The notes beneath the pieces are model-generated. The model was not told the DNA's origin. It did not search any database and was given only the letters and a program-made list of their open reading frames with translations. 22,881 nt of DNA from Chloroflexota bacterium (GTDB taxonomy: Bacteria; Chloroflexota; Dehalococcoidia; Lucifugimonadales; JADFKI01): positions 1 through 22,881 of the forward strand of contig JAGGDZ010000228.1 of the NCBI GenBank assembly GCA_024648655.1, in the 5' to 3' direction. A program made the position numbers and the translations under genes. The first letter of the stretch is position 1. Every line of letters begins with the position of its first letter. Positions 15,473-22,881 of this stretch are shown one piece after another.

Positions 15473-17176
15473 TTAGATGTACTCTATAACGGTGAGTACC
15501 GTGGGACGCCTACCAGTCTCTGCATGCAGAAACTTGGAGATCGAATCCCTGACCCTTGCCCTTGTCTTATCTAAAGTTAAGGCGGAGGGTCCCATTTCTT
15601 CTAGTGAAGTGAGTGCCTTTTTTGAAGTTTTTTCAAAAAGTTCTAAGGATTCGTTCAATTCCACGAAACCGAACGAGGCAATTTCAGGATCGGCGAGAAC
15701 CTCGCTTGTACTCGCGCTGAGTGTCGCTGCGACAACAACGACGCCTTCTCTGGCGAGACGTCTGCGCTCCGCAAAGACGCTGCTATCTCCGTCCCAGAAC
15801 GTTCTACCGTCAACGAATACATGCCCGGCGGGGACGTTGCCAATCACAACACCCTCCTCCGGTGTGAGGGCGAGGACATCACCGTCTTCCAGCACGAATG
15901 TATGCTCATCAGGTATGCCCATTGAGCGCGCGAGCGCCGCGTGCGCGACCAGATGGCGTCTTTCTCCGTGAATCGGCACGAAAAAACGAGGGTTGACTAT
16001 GCTCAGCATGGTCTTCAATTCTTCCTGACTGGCATGCCCATGCACATGCACGGTGGCGATGCGGCTGTATATGACATTCGCACCCTGGCGGAAGAGATTG
16101 TCTATGGTCTTGGAAACGACCTTTTCGTTGCCGGGAATCGGAGAGGCTGAGATGATAACCGTGTCTCCCGGCTCGACTTCGATGTCGCGGTGATTGCCGT
16201 TGGCGATTCGCACAAGCGCCGATGTTGGTTCGCCTTGGCTGCCGGTCGCCATTATTATCACGCGGTCGTGCGGCAGACGGCGCGCTTCGTTCAACGTTAC
16301 GATAGTGTCGGGAGGAGCCTTAAGATAGCCCATGTTCGTTGCCATCTTTACGTTGTTGCTCATACTGCGCCCGACCACCGTGACTTTGCGATCATGCCGA
16401 ACGGCGGCGTCAATGACCTGCTGCATCCGCGAGATAAGAGAGGCGAATGTGGCTACCATAACTCGACCCGGCGCATCTGCAATTACCCTGTCCAGCGACT
16501 CGCCCACTACCTGTTCCGACTCAGTGTAACCCTTGACTTCGGCGTAAGTGGAATCGGAGCAGAGCAGCAATGCCCCCTCGCCTGCCAGCCGCGCGATTGC
16601 GGCGAGGTCCATTGCGCGACCGTCGGCAGGTGTGTGGTCAATCTTGAAGTCGCCTGTGTGGATTACCGTGCCGATGGGCGTCGTCACCGCAATTCCCATG
16701 GCGTCCGGAATGGAGTGGCAGACCCGGAAGAACTCGATGCGGAAACAGCCCAGCCTGAAGGGCGCATGCGGTTCGACCACATTCAGCCGAGCGCTTCTTA
16801 TCAGCCCGCGCTCACGCAATTTGACGGAAATCAGACCATGCGCGAGCCTTGAGGCGTACACGGGGACATCCAGCTCAGGCAATACGAATGGCAGAGCGCC
16901 TATGTGGTCTTCGTGCCCGTGCGTAATCAGGATGGCGCGAACTTTTTCCCTGTTCTCCACCAGATAGGTGATGTCAGGTATGCCCAAGTCAACGCCCGGC
17001 ATGTCCTCTTCAGGAAAAAGCAACCCGGCGTCGATGACGATGATGTCATCATCGAACTCCAACGCCATCATATTCTGGCCGATTTCACCCAAGCCGCCGA
17101 GGGGGATAACCTTTAGGAATGAGTCTGAATACTGTGTGATGATTGACCCTGCTCTACATTGAATTCTTCCAGCCAA
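15473..17176 (-). CDS. rnj: Ribonuclease J
   Basis: This is a metallo-beta-lactamase/beta-CASP ribonuclease with 5'-exo and endo activity in RNA maturation and decay. It is 567 residues long, near the ~555 norm. The N-terminal region has KVIPLGGLGEIGQNM and the zinc motif THGHEDHIGA (H86, H88, D90, H91). Later come IHTGDFKID, the beta-CASP region (VVGRSMSNN, MATGSQGEP) and PIHGERRHL, then a C-terminal domain. The start is doubtful: the only usual in-frame initiator before the conserved core is TTG 17176. It has no good ribosome-binding site and overlaps a TATAAT on this strand (17176-17181). The conserved protein begins at about residue 18. It is followed by ftsK after 121 bases, probably cotranscribed. 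Confidence 0.93.
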   Translation of the reverse strand: MAGRIQCRAGSIITQYSDSFLKVIPLGGLGEIGQNMMALEFDDDIIVIDAGLLFPEEDMPGVDLGIPDITYLVENREKVRAILITHGHEDHIGALPFVLPELDVPVYASRLAHGLISVKLRERGLIRSARLNVVEPHAPFRLGCFRIEFFRVCHSIPDAMGIAVTTPIGTVIHTGDFKIDHTPADGRAMDLAAIARLAGEGALLLCSDSTYAEVKGYTESEQVVGESLDRVIADAPGRVMVATFASLISRMQQVIDAAVRHDRKVTVVGRSMSNNVKMATNMGYLKAPPDTIVTLNEARRLPHDRVIIMATGSQGEPTSALVRIANGNHRDIEVEPGDTVIISASPIPGNEKVVSKTIDNLFRQGANVIYSRIATVHVHGHASQEELKTMLSIVNPRFFVPIHGERRHLVAHAALARSMGIPDEHTFVLEDGDVLALTPEEGVVIGNVPAGHVFVDGRTFWDGDSSVFAERRRLAREGVVVVAATLSASTSEVLADPEIASFGFVELNESLELFEKTSKKALTSLEEMGPSALTLDKTRARVRDSISKFLHAETGRRPTVLTVIEYI

Positions 17177-17253
17177 TTATACCCGATTGAGTCGGGAGAC
17201 GTAGTTCGACAGACTCACTACGAGCGATGTGCTGCGGATACCCCTATACTACC

Positions 17254-17340
17254 CCTGTCCGCGCAGGCGCGCGCGCTCTACGGGCTTGCTGGACGCCTTG
17301 ACGGGCACCTAACCCCCTGTCCGTGCAGGCGGGCGTCCAG
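17254..17340. repeat. GC-rich inverted and direct repeats between rnj and the NHL gene
   Basis: CTGGACGCC (17289-17297) and GGCGTCCAG (17332-17340) form a 9-base inverted pair with a 34-base interior. Two related direct copies of CCTGTCCGYGCAGGCG occur at about 17254-17271 and 17316-17334. A looser copy, CCTGTCCCTGCGGAGGCGGGG, lies at 70-90. The 262-base gap between the two minus-strand genes holds no convincing coding sequence. Likely a small dispersed palindromic element or its remains. Confidence 0.5.
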
Positions 17341-17438
17341 AGAGTTGGGAGGTGCGGATATACGACGGATGCGACGATTTCCAACTCTAAACTACCGCGA
17401 ACCGCTCTGAAATTCAGAATGTCACCACATCCTAGTGC

Positions 17439-18458
17439 CTAACCTCGTGCATAAATCTGAATGCGATGCCTGTTGCTCTCGGTGACGTACACGCGCCCTT
17501 CGCTGTCGAGCTTAACCGAGGTTGGCGCCCAGAAGAACTTCTCGATGTGAGAGGATTCCTCATGCGGGTCGTCGTTGAAGAACTCGATGTCAGTCTTTTC
17601 CAAGTTCGCCCCTGCGCGCGCAGCCGCCTCCTCGATATTGATTTCTAGGAATGCGTCAGCCCACTTGGAATCGGTCGCTTCACCTCTGAGATTCTGCACG
17701 AAGGCGCCGTCCGAGTCCAGAACCTGCACACGCTCATTGCCCCAGTCAGCTACATAGATGAAGCCTTCGTCGTCCACGGACACGCTGGCGGGCCTGTGAA
17801 ACTGCCCGTCGCCTCGACCTGATTCGCCGTATGCTGCTATGAACTCACCGTCCGCGGAAAACTTCTGAACTCGGTCATTGCGCCAGTCGGCAATATAGAT
17901 GTCTCCCTCGGCGTCTATATCTATGCCCCAAGGCAGATCGAACTGGGCGTCGCCTTCTCCGGACGATCCAAATGAACTGAGGAACTGTCCGCTGGCGGTG
18001 AATTTCTGCACCCTGTTGTTATGGTGATCAACCACATAGATATTATCGTCGGCATCGACGGCGAGACCGGAAGGACCGTCCAGTTCACCTTCGGCAGAGC
18101 CTGTCTCGCCCCAACTTGGAAGCGGATCACCCGCAGAATCGAAGCGGACAATTCGGTTCAGGTACTCGCAGGCGACATAGGTGTTGCCCGCGCTGTCTCT
18201 CGCGATTGCGGTCGGCCAGATGAATTGCCCGTCGCCTTCGCCGTACTCACCGAACATGTCATAGTAATTGCTGTAGACGTCGTAGATGGTGACGCGCAGT
18301 CCTCGGTTGTCCCCATCGAGTGAGCGGCTTACCGTGTATATCTTGCCTTCGCCGTCAAACGCGGTGTCCACTGGATAGTAGAATCCGCGGCCTGTCATGG
18401 TCGAGAGGCCAATGGAATGGCTGTACTTCAGGAATTCGGTCTTCTGTACGGTAGTCAT
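17439..18458 (-). CDS. NHL-repeat beta-propeller protein
   Basis: This 339-residue protein is built almost wholly of about six NHL-type blades. Each carries a GxxYVAD-like strand plus an R-V-Q/R-F element, for example NIYVVDHHNNRVQKF, DIYIADWRNDRVQKFS and FIYVADWGNERVQV. A less regular stretch (about 260-305, acidic) interrupts before the last blade (RVYVTESNRHRIQIY). There is no signal peptide or membrane segment, and it begins MTTVQKTEFLKYS. GAGG is eight bases before ATG 18458. NHL propellers serve as binding or lactonase scaffolds; I see no clear catalytic set, so the function is open. It lies downstream of the Uma2 remnant and the DUF1800 gene on the same strand. Confidence 0.85.
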   Translation of the reverse strand: MTTVQKTEFLKYSHSIGLSTMTGRGFYYPVDTAFDGEGKIYTVSRSLDGDNRGLRVTIYDVYSNYYDMFGEYGEGDGQFIWPTAIARDSAGNTYVACEYLNRIVRFDSAGDPLPSWGETGSAEGELDGPSGLAVDADDNIYVVDHHNNRVQKFTASGQFLSSFGSSGEGDAQFDLPWGIDIDAEGDIYIADWRNDRVQKFSADGEFIAAYGESGRGDGQFHRPASVSVDDEGFIYVADWGNERVQVLDSDGAFVQNLRGEATDSKWADAFLEINIEEAAARAGANLEKTDIEFFNDDPHEESSHIEKFFWAPTSVKLDSEGRVYVTESNRHRIQIYARG

Positions 18459-18473
18459 AGCTGAACCTCGCGG

Positions 18474-18722
18474 TCATATGTAATTGGCAGTCGAAGAAAA
18501 CGTTGGATTGTGCTTCGGATGATTGCGATGTCCTGTGTCGCCGTGCGTCGGAAGCATAAGTATAATTTCACCTTCCGCAGTGCGCTCGATACGCAGATCG
18601 TCGTTGAGTGCGCTGAACTCGGCGAACATGTCGTCGTTCATGTGGGTGAGCGGCTTGAATTTCATGACGAAGGGTTCGGGTTCTGCCGCAGCCTGAATTG
18701 GGCGTGTGAGCGTCTGTGTCAT
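18474..18722 (-). pseudogene. Truncated Uma2-family (DUF820) nuclease remnant
   Basis: The 82-codon frame from ATG 18722 matches the N-terminal part of Uma2 proteins, which are PD-(D/E)XK-fold nucleases spread in many copies in cyanobacteria and Chloroflexota. It has the recognisable MNDDMFAEFSALNDDLRIER followed by TAEGEIILMLPTHGDTGHRN. After GHRN the similarity stops, and an unrelated tail (HPKHNPTFSSTANYI) runs to a stop. Full-length members have about 190-210 residues, so the catalytic half is missing. No continuation is evident, as the NHL gene begins 16 bases later. GGGAG stands four bases before the start. It may still be expressed but should not be active. Confidence 0.75.
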
Positions 18723-18743
18723 ATCGCTCCCAATTTGTGCAAT

Positions 18744-18779
18744 GGGCATCTCGCCCCCCAAGCGCGAGACGAGATGCCC
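18744..18779 (-). terminator. Strong hairpin downstream of the DUF1800 gene
   Basis: GGGCATCTCG (18744-18753) and CGAGATGCCC (18770-18779) form a perfect 10-bp stem with a 16-base loop. It lies 41 bases after the end of the minus-strand DUF1800 gene. On that strand the stem is followed by ATTGCACAAATT, not a proper U-run, so termination efficiency is uncertain. It could also be an RNA 3'-end stabiliser. Confidence 0.55.
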
Positions 18780-18819
18780 TTCAATGTTCGCTGAACTTTA
18801 CTGAAATACTGTTAGAATT

Positions 18820-20271
18820 TTATGCCCGCTGGAACTCGTGCGAAGCGGCGACCATCTGGAACATCTGGGAGATGCGCTCCTCGGCGTGCTCGCTGATGTT
18901 GTCTGCGCTGACTTCAAGGTCGCCTAGCTTGGCGGCGAAGTTCTCCAGAACTTCCCGTGTGTCATCCGAGACGGCGACTACGCCCATCGCGTCGAGGCAG
19001 GCGTCCACCAGCCTGACTGAGGAGATCAGACCGTCGCTCTCCGATGCGACCCGGTTTATCATTGACCTGACCCCCGGCATGCTCACATCGCCGAGTTGAG
19101 CCGTGGCAAAGTTCAGACGCTCCACAAGCGTACCGGTGTCAATCCACTCCATGCCCTGGTGCCAACCCTCGACGCTGGGCGGATTGTTGAGCTGTTGCCC
19201 CATGTATTGCATCTGCATTGCCCTGTCCAGAATTTCGCGGCGGGGCCTTGTGAATTCCTGCGTCAGCCGAAGGGTGCTGGCAACCAACTCCGCGGGACTC
19301 TTCACCCGGATGAAGCGGATGTCCTCGTCGTTCTTGAAGAAGTCCGATGTGAACAGCGCCTCAAGCATAGCGGAGATTTCATAGCCACTATCGAAGTAGG
19401 CATCCACAAGCGTCTGGATGGCATCTTCATCACGCGGCGGAGAGTAGGGCCAGACAGGCACGGGCGGCTCTTCGGCTACGAAGAAGTCGTACAGGTGACG
19501 CGAGATGAAGCGCGCCGTCGCTTCCTGCTGGCAGATGATGTCGATGATGTCCTCGCCGTTGAAATTGCCCGTCTGCCCGAGGAAAGTCTTCTCGCCCTCG
19601 TCGTGGTCCTCGGGCTTGTACTCGAAGTGCCACGCTATTCTGCCGTAGGGCCATATAGAGTCCCGCTCGCCTCGAAGTGCCATATACTCGGTATTGCCCA
19701 ATGTCCAGCCCGTGAACGCGCGTGACGCTTCCTTGATGTCGTCTTCGGAGTAGTTGCCCACGCCCATGCTGAACAGTTCCAGCAGTTCGCGGCCGTAGTT
19801 CTCGTTGATCGCACCCTTGTGATTGTCATGGTTGTCCAGCCATACGATCATCGCCGGGTCGCGCGACAGCTCGATGAGCAGTGTCCTGAAGTTGCCCAAG
19901 CCGTACCTGCGGAACATGCGAATCTGGTCGTTCAGAACCTTGCCCTGCGTAATCTTAGGATAGCCTGTTGCGAACACACTGTGCCAGAAGAGAGCTATCT
20001 TCTCTGTCAGCGGCGCCTTTGTGGAAATCATCTTGTACAGCCAGTAGGCAGCGGGATTGACCTGCCCCATCATCCCGGACTGCTCATGATGGTAGCGTCG
20101 AATGATGTCATCCGGCATAGCGGAATAATCGCTGGGATTGAGGAGTTCGGCGACCACCGCGTCGTACCCCTTATCTTCAAGAGCATCGAGTTCGTCCCGC
20201 GTCGCGCCGAAACCTGCCCGGCGTATAAGGTGTGCTATCTGTTCAACTGCCTGCGTTGTCTTGACGACCAT
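18820..20271 (-). CDS. DUF1800 family protein
   Basis: This 483-residue member of the DUF1800 family has unknown biochemical function. It shows the family opening HLIRRAGFGATRDEL, the FWHSVFATG segment, and the strongest signature ENYGRELLELFSMGVGNYSE followed by EASRAFTGWT. Near the C-terminus is PPSVEGWHQGMEWIDTG. The start ATG 20271 has AGGAGG five bases upstream; a longer open frame to 20520 runs through promoter and repeat DNA and is rejected. No signal peptide is visible. In many bacteria DUF1800 genes pair with a DUF1501 gene encoding a Tat-exported protein, but none is in the window. A NHL protein is the nearest intact same-strand neighbour. Confidence 0.9.
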   Translation of the reverse strand: MVVKTTQAVEQIAHLIRRAGFGATRDELDALEDKGYDAVVAELLNPSDYSAMPDDIIRRYHHEQSGMMGQVNPAAYWLYKMISTKAPLTEKIALFWHSVFATGYPKITQGKVLNDQIRMFRRYGLGNFRTLLIELSRDPAMIVWLDNHDNHKGAINENYGRELLELFSMGVGNYSEDDIKEASRAFTGWTLGNTEYMALRGERDSIWPYGRIAWHFEYKPEDHDEGEKTFLGQTGNFNGEDIIDIICQQEATARFISRHLYDFFVAEEPPVPVWPYSPPRDEDAIQTLVDAYFDSGYEISAMLEALFTSDFFKNDEDIRFIRVKSPAELVASTLRLTQEFTRPRREILDRAMQMQYMGQQLNNPPSVEGWHQGMEWIDTGTLVERLNFATAQLGDVSMPGVRSMINRVASESDGLISSVRLVDACLDAMGVVAVSDDTREVLENFAAKLGDLEVSADNISEHAEERISQMFQMVAASHEFQRA

Positions 20272-20371
20272 AATGCCCTCCTGCGGTGTTTGGAATCTGC
20301 TGCATCCTTCAATCTTTGCTTGCTTGTTCAAGACTTGAATGCGAATTACTCGCACTCCTAGGCTTGCGCGC

Positions 20372-20402
20372 AGTATAGCACATGAAAGAGCGCATTTGGC
20401 AA
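20372..20402 (-). promoter_or_regulatory. Probable promoter of the DUF1800 gene
   Basis: On the minus strand, TTGCCA (plus 20397-20402) is followed after 19 bases by TATACT (plus 20372-20377), preceded by TGC as in an extended -10 element. Transcription would begin about 95 bases before ATG 20271. The spacer is longer than ideal, but the extended -10 may compensate. Confidence 0.45.
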
Positions 20403-20483
20403 TTGTCCACCGGCTATTCTGAGCAGGCTTCGTCCTCTGTAACTCGACATCTTTTGGGACTCTCGGCATGGAAAGAATCCTCG

Positions 20484-20519
20484 CCCTCATTGATGCCCTC
20501 ATTGATGCCCTCATTGACA
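20484..20519. repeat. Three 12-bp tandem repeats
   Basis: Units of CCCTCATTGATG occur at 20484-20495, 20496-20507 and, slightly altered, 20508-20519. They lie in the 371-base divergent gap between DUF1800 and the monooxygenase (20272-20642), which otherwise holds only the two promoters. The repeat probably arose by slippage; an operator role is possible but unsupported. Confidence 0.7.
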
Positions 20520-20555
20520 TAAATCTCCGCCTGTGGAAGGCAGTCGCCCGCGCGT

Positions 20556-20584
20556 TTTACCTTGTCTATGAATGCAAGTATAAT
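20556..20584 (+). promoter_or_regulatory. Promoter of the luciferase-like monooxygenase gene
   Basis: TTTACC (20556-20561) and a perfect TATAAT (20579-20584) are 17 bases apart. The predicted start near 20591 gives a leader of about 50 bases before ATG 20643. This supports the shorter coding start, since a longer in-frame start at 20562 would lie inside the promoter. Confidence 0.6.
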
Positions 20585-20642
20585 TCGCGCATCAACAGCG
20601 CCATCCGTAGATGCTCAACCCGTGGCGAAAGGAGTCATTAAC

Positions 20643-21851
20643 ATGCAGTTCGGATTGCTATACGAGACGCAGCGCCCCTTCCAAGGCACTGAAATCGACT
20701 GGAACACCCTCTATAAAGAGACATTGGAGCAGTGTGAGCTTGCGGACCAAGTCGGCTTCGATGCGCTTTGGTTCGTGGAACACCACTTCCTGACCGGCTT
20801 TTCCGGTTCGCCCTGTCCCGAAGTATTGTTCGGCGCGCTCAGCCAGATTACGAAGCAGATTCGCATTGGCTTTGGCGTGTCCATTCTGCCGCACGCGCAC
20901 CCCGTTCGCATCGCCGAGCGCGTGGCAATGGTTGACCAGCTCACTGACGGACGCGTGGAGTTCGGCACGGGCCGCTCCAACGCCTACGAGCAGCTCGGAC
21001 TGGGTGTTGACCCGCGCGACGCCCGCGAGATGTGGAGCGAGTCCCTCTCCATCCTGCCCAAGATATGGCAGTCTGACGAGTTCGAGTACGAGGGCAAGTT
21101 CTGGAATGTCCCGTCTCGCCGCGTGCTGCCCAAGACATTCCAGAAGCCGCACCCGCGAATGTACCTCGCCTGCACCTCTGAAGACAGCTTCAGGCTCGCG
21201 GCGCAGAAGGGCATCGGCGTGCTGTCTTCCGCGTCCTACGCCGTTAATGTACTGAAGGACAAGCTGAAGATTTATCGCGATTCCGTAGGGGACGCAGAGC
21301 CTGCCGGAGCATTCGTCACCAACTTCTGGGGCAACAACGTGCATGGCTTCTGCGACTCTGACGACCAGTACGCCAAGGAGCTTGCCGCCGAGTCCATGAA
21401 GACCTTCTTCGGCCCCGACAAGCCGTACATCCAAGGGCGCATAGGCGCATACGAGCAGCTGCTGGAAGACTGGGGCGGCGTGCCCGACCACCTGCAGGCA
21501 GACTTCGGTCGCTGGCTGCGGCAATCGGACGAGGAGCACAAGGAGCTTGCCTCTGAGGTGGGCATCTCACTTGACTCGGGCCCCGGCGCCGCAAGAGCGG
21601 CCATCGCCGAACTGGACGCCAATGTGCTTGCCGACCGCGGCGTTATCATTGCCGGCAACCCGGAAAGCTGCCTGAAGACCATCGAGATGTATGAGGACAT
21701 CGGCGTTGACCAGGTACTCATGATTATGCAGACCGAAACCATACCTCACGATAAGGTCATGAGCTCCATCGAGATGTTCGGCAAGTATGTCATCCCGAAG
21801 GCTCGGAATGGCGCCAAGGACAAGCTGGAAGCAGTAACGGCTGCGGACTAG
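20643..21851 (+). CDS. LLM-class (luciferase-like) flavin-dependent oxidoreductase
   Basis: This 402-residue TIM-barrel flavoprotein belongs to the bacterial luciferase-like monooxygenase superfamily, using reduced FMN (or F420 in some branches). Family marks are MQFGLLYETQRP at the start, ADQVGFDALWFVEHHF, IRIGFGVSILPHAHPVRIAE, and VDQLTDGRVEFGTGRSNAYEQLG. A later SLSILPKIW segment and the C-terminal AGNPESCLKTIEMYEDIGVDQV also fit. AAAGGAG (20628-20634) stands eight bases before ATG 20643, and a promoter lies just upstream. The substrate is unknown; members degrade sulfonates, alkanes, aldehydes or chelators. Such genes are abundant in SAR202-like genomes, which fits the suggested source. 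It may share function with the dehydrogenase 122 bases downstream. Confidence 0.9.
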   Translation: MQFGLLYETQRPFQGTEIDWNTLYKETLEQCELADQVGFDALWFVEHHFLTGFSGSPCPEVLFGALSQITKQIRIGFGVSILPHAHPVRIAERVAMVDQLTDGRVEFGTGRSNAYEQLGLGVDPRDAREMWSESLSILPKIWQSDEFEYEGKFWNVPSRRVLPKTFQKPHPRMYLACTSEDSFRLAAQKGIGVLSSASYAVNVLKDKLKIYRDSVGDAEPAGAFVTNFWGNNVHGFCDSDDQYAKELAAESMKTFFGPDKPYIQGRIGAYEQLLEDWGGVPDHLQADFGRWLRQSDEEHKELASEVGISLDSGPGAARAAIAELDANVLADRGVIIAGNPESCLKTIEMYEDIGVDQVLMIMQTETIPHDKVMSSIEMFGKYVIPKARNGAKDKLEAVTAAD

Positions 21852-21861
21852 TGATTAATCA
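21852..21861. repeat. Perfect palindrome TGATTAATCA after the monooxygenase stop
   Basis: This 10-base perfect palindrome starts directly at the base after the TAG stop. It shares TGATTAA with the 11-base units between ilvN and ilvC, so it may be a stray of the same intergenic sequence type. The rest of the gap to 21973 shows only the ribosome-binding site of the next gene. Confidence 0.3.
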
Positions 21862-21973
21862 TCAGCGATCAGGCTCCGGATTTTCATGCGCCTGCCCGAT
21901 GGCCGATTCCCCGTCGTTGACTAACTGACGAACCGATACACATATACACTAATCATACGGAGGAATATATCCG

Positions 21974-22881
21974 ATGCCCAAGTTCGTGTTCCTGCCCCCA
22001 CAGGATGATGACAGGCGAATGTTCGCCGCCCGTCTTGCAGACACCGAAGCCGAATGGGAGGTCGCCTCTCCGGAGACCGATGAGGAGGCGATGGACGAAA
22101 TCCGCGACGCCGACGGCGTTTATGGCTGGGTCTCGCCGGAAGCCCTGCAAGTCGCCGAGCAACTGCGCTGGGTGCAGAATCCCGATGCGGGTCCCTTCTA
22201 CGGCTACTACTACCCTGAGCTGATCGAGCACCCCCTGACGATATGCAATCCTCGCGGAATATACTTCGACCACATCTCGCACCACATCTTGATGTTCCTG
22301 CTGGCTCTGTCGCGAGGGCTGCCGTGGTACATGGACGCCCAAAGGCGCAGGGTGTGGGATAAAGACGCCCGCAAATCGCCGTACATAGACCTCGCCGGCG
22401 CGACTGCGCTCATCAACGGCGTCGGCGGCATTGGCCACGAGACGGCGCGGCTGTGCAGCGAACTCGGAATGCAAGTCATCGGCATCGAGCCGCGACGAGA
22501 GTTCGAGCTGCCCTATGTGGAGTTCCACACGCCCGACGAGCTGGACGACGTTCTGCCCAGAGCGGACTTCGTTATAACCACAGTGCCCCACACGCCGGAG
22601 ACCGAATTCATCTTCAATGCCGCGCGTTTCCGCCTGATGAAAAGCAGCGCCTACTTCATCAACATCGGGCGTGGCATGGTCTGCAAGATAGACGACCTCG
22701 CCGATGCCATCGAAAACGGCACCATCGCCGGTGCAGGCTTGGATGTATTCGAGCAGGAACCTCTGCCATCCGACCACAAGCTCTGGGGATTGCCGAACGT
22801 GCTCATGACGCCTCACGTCGCCGTCAAGGACGCCGGCAACATCCCCGAACGCCGCTTCGAGATAATCCTCGACAACGCCCG
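21974..22881 (+). CDS. D-2-hydroxyacid dehydrogenase (partial, runs off the window)
   Basis: This NAD(P)-dependent D-isomer-specific 2-hydroxyacid dehydrogenase interconverts 2-keto and D-2-hydroxy acids. The visible 302 codons lack only the C-terminus. The NAD-binding motif NGVGGIGHETA lies at about 149-159, with Glu after beta-2 (IGIEPRRE) favouring NAD. Catalytic residues are Arg233 (NIGRG), Glu260 (DVFEQEP) and His281 (TPHVA). GGAGG (21959-21963) is 10 bases before ATG 21974. The N-terminal half departs from common members: where HxxH-like IAEH is usual, it reads HISHHIL. Substrate is unknown. It follows the monooxygenase by 122 bases on the same strand and could be cotranscribed. Confidence 0.9.
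   Translation, partial: MPKFVFLPPQDDDRRMFAARLADTEAEWEVASPETDEEAMDEIRDADGVYGWVSPEALQVAEQLRWVQNPDAGPFYGYYYPELIEHPLTICNPRGIYFDHISHHILMFLLALSRGLPWYMDAQRRRVWDKDARKSPYIDLAGATALINGVGGIGHETARLCSELGMQVIGIEPRREFELPYVEFHTPDELDDVLPRADFVITTVPHTPETEFIFNAARFRLMKSSAYFINIGRGMVCKIDDLADAIENGTIAGAGLDVFEQEPLPSDHKLWGLPNVLMTPHVAVKDAGNIPERRFEIILDNA

Noticed and set aside
20272..20520. 83-residue N-terminal extension of the DUF1800 protein
   Set aside because: It translates a 12-bp tandem repeat and a promoter region, whereas AGGAGG lies five bases before ATG 20271 and the family similarity starts there.
20658..21539. Long minus-strand open frame across the monooxygenase gene
   Set aside because: Antisense shadow with no motif or ribosome-binding site, opposite a clearly recognised gene.

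Overview
The window is a bacterial chromosome segment of mostly high GC content. It carries branched-chain amino acid genes on the plus strand, housekeeping genes on the minus strand, and part of an oxidoreductase-rich region on the right. A T-box-controlled ilv/leu cluster, RNase J next to FtsK, a fused carboxyltransferase, a luciferase-like flavin monooxygenase, a DUF1800 protein and a Uma2 remnant together suggest Chloroflexota, perhaps the SAR202/Dehalococcoidia side. That placement is inferred from gene content, not from a phylogeny.

Left part (1-10710, plus strand). A tRNA-Pro(CGG) gene with its own promoter is followed by a clear T-box leader. The leader has a CTC (Leu) specifier, the AGTA box, a kink-turn, a distal AGAGA motif, the T-box sequence and a terminator. 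It precedes ilvB-ilvN-ilvC-[HAD phosphatase-like]-[61-aa coiled-coil/TM protein]-leuA-leuC-[155-aa membrane protein]-[cytochrome c lipoprotein]-leuD-[DapA-fold protein]. IlvBN and IlvC start the valine/isoleucine route and feed 2-ketoisovalerate precursor to LeuA and LeuCD. ilvD and leuB are needed for the complete pathways but are not in the window. Two blocks of unrelated genes interrupt the pathway genes and have clearly lower GC: hand counts give about 48% in sampled lines, against 63-70% in ilvC, leuC and leuD.

The most telling observation is at the first block. The last 13 codons and stop of ilvC recur, 84% identical, just after the HAD gene (4157-4200 versus 4858-4901). Six of the seven differences fall at third codon positions. 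The HAD gene therefore looks like a cassette that arrived with its own ilvC 3' end and displaced the resident tail, which is left behind as a relic and supplies the HAD stop codon.

Middle part (10734-17176, minus strand). Transcription order is RNase J, FtsK/SpoIIIE translocase, then a fused AccD-AccA carboxyltransferase that converges on the DapA-fold gene.

Right part (17177-22881). On the minus strand lie an NHL beta-propeller protein, a truncated Uma2 nuclease remnant, a strong hairpin and a DUF1800 protein. Divergent promoters separate DUF1800 from a plus-strand luciferase-like monooxygenase. A D-2-hydroxyacid dehydrogenase runs off the end of the window.

I found no CRISPR array, no intact insertion sequence, no rRNA, and no clear defence or mobile system. 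The strongest leads are the ilvC-tail cassette, the low-GC insert that splits leuC from leuD, and a DapA-fold protein lacking the family's catalytic residues.
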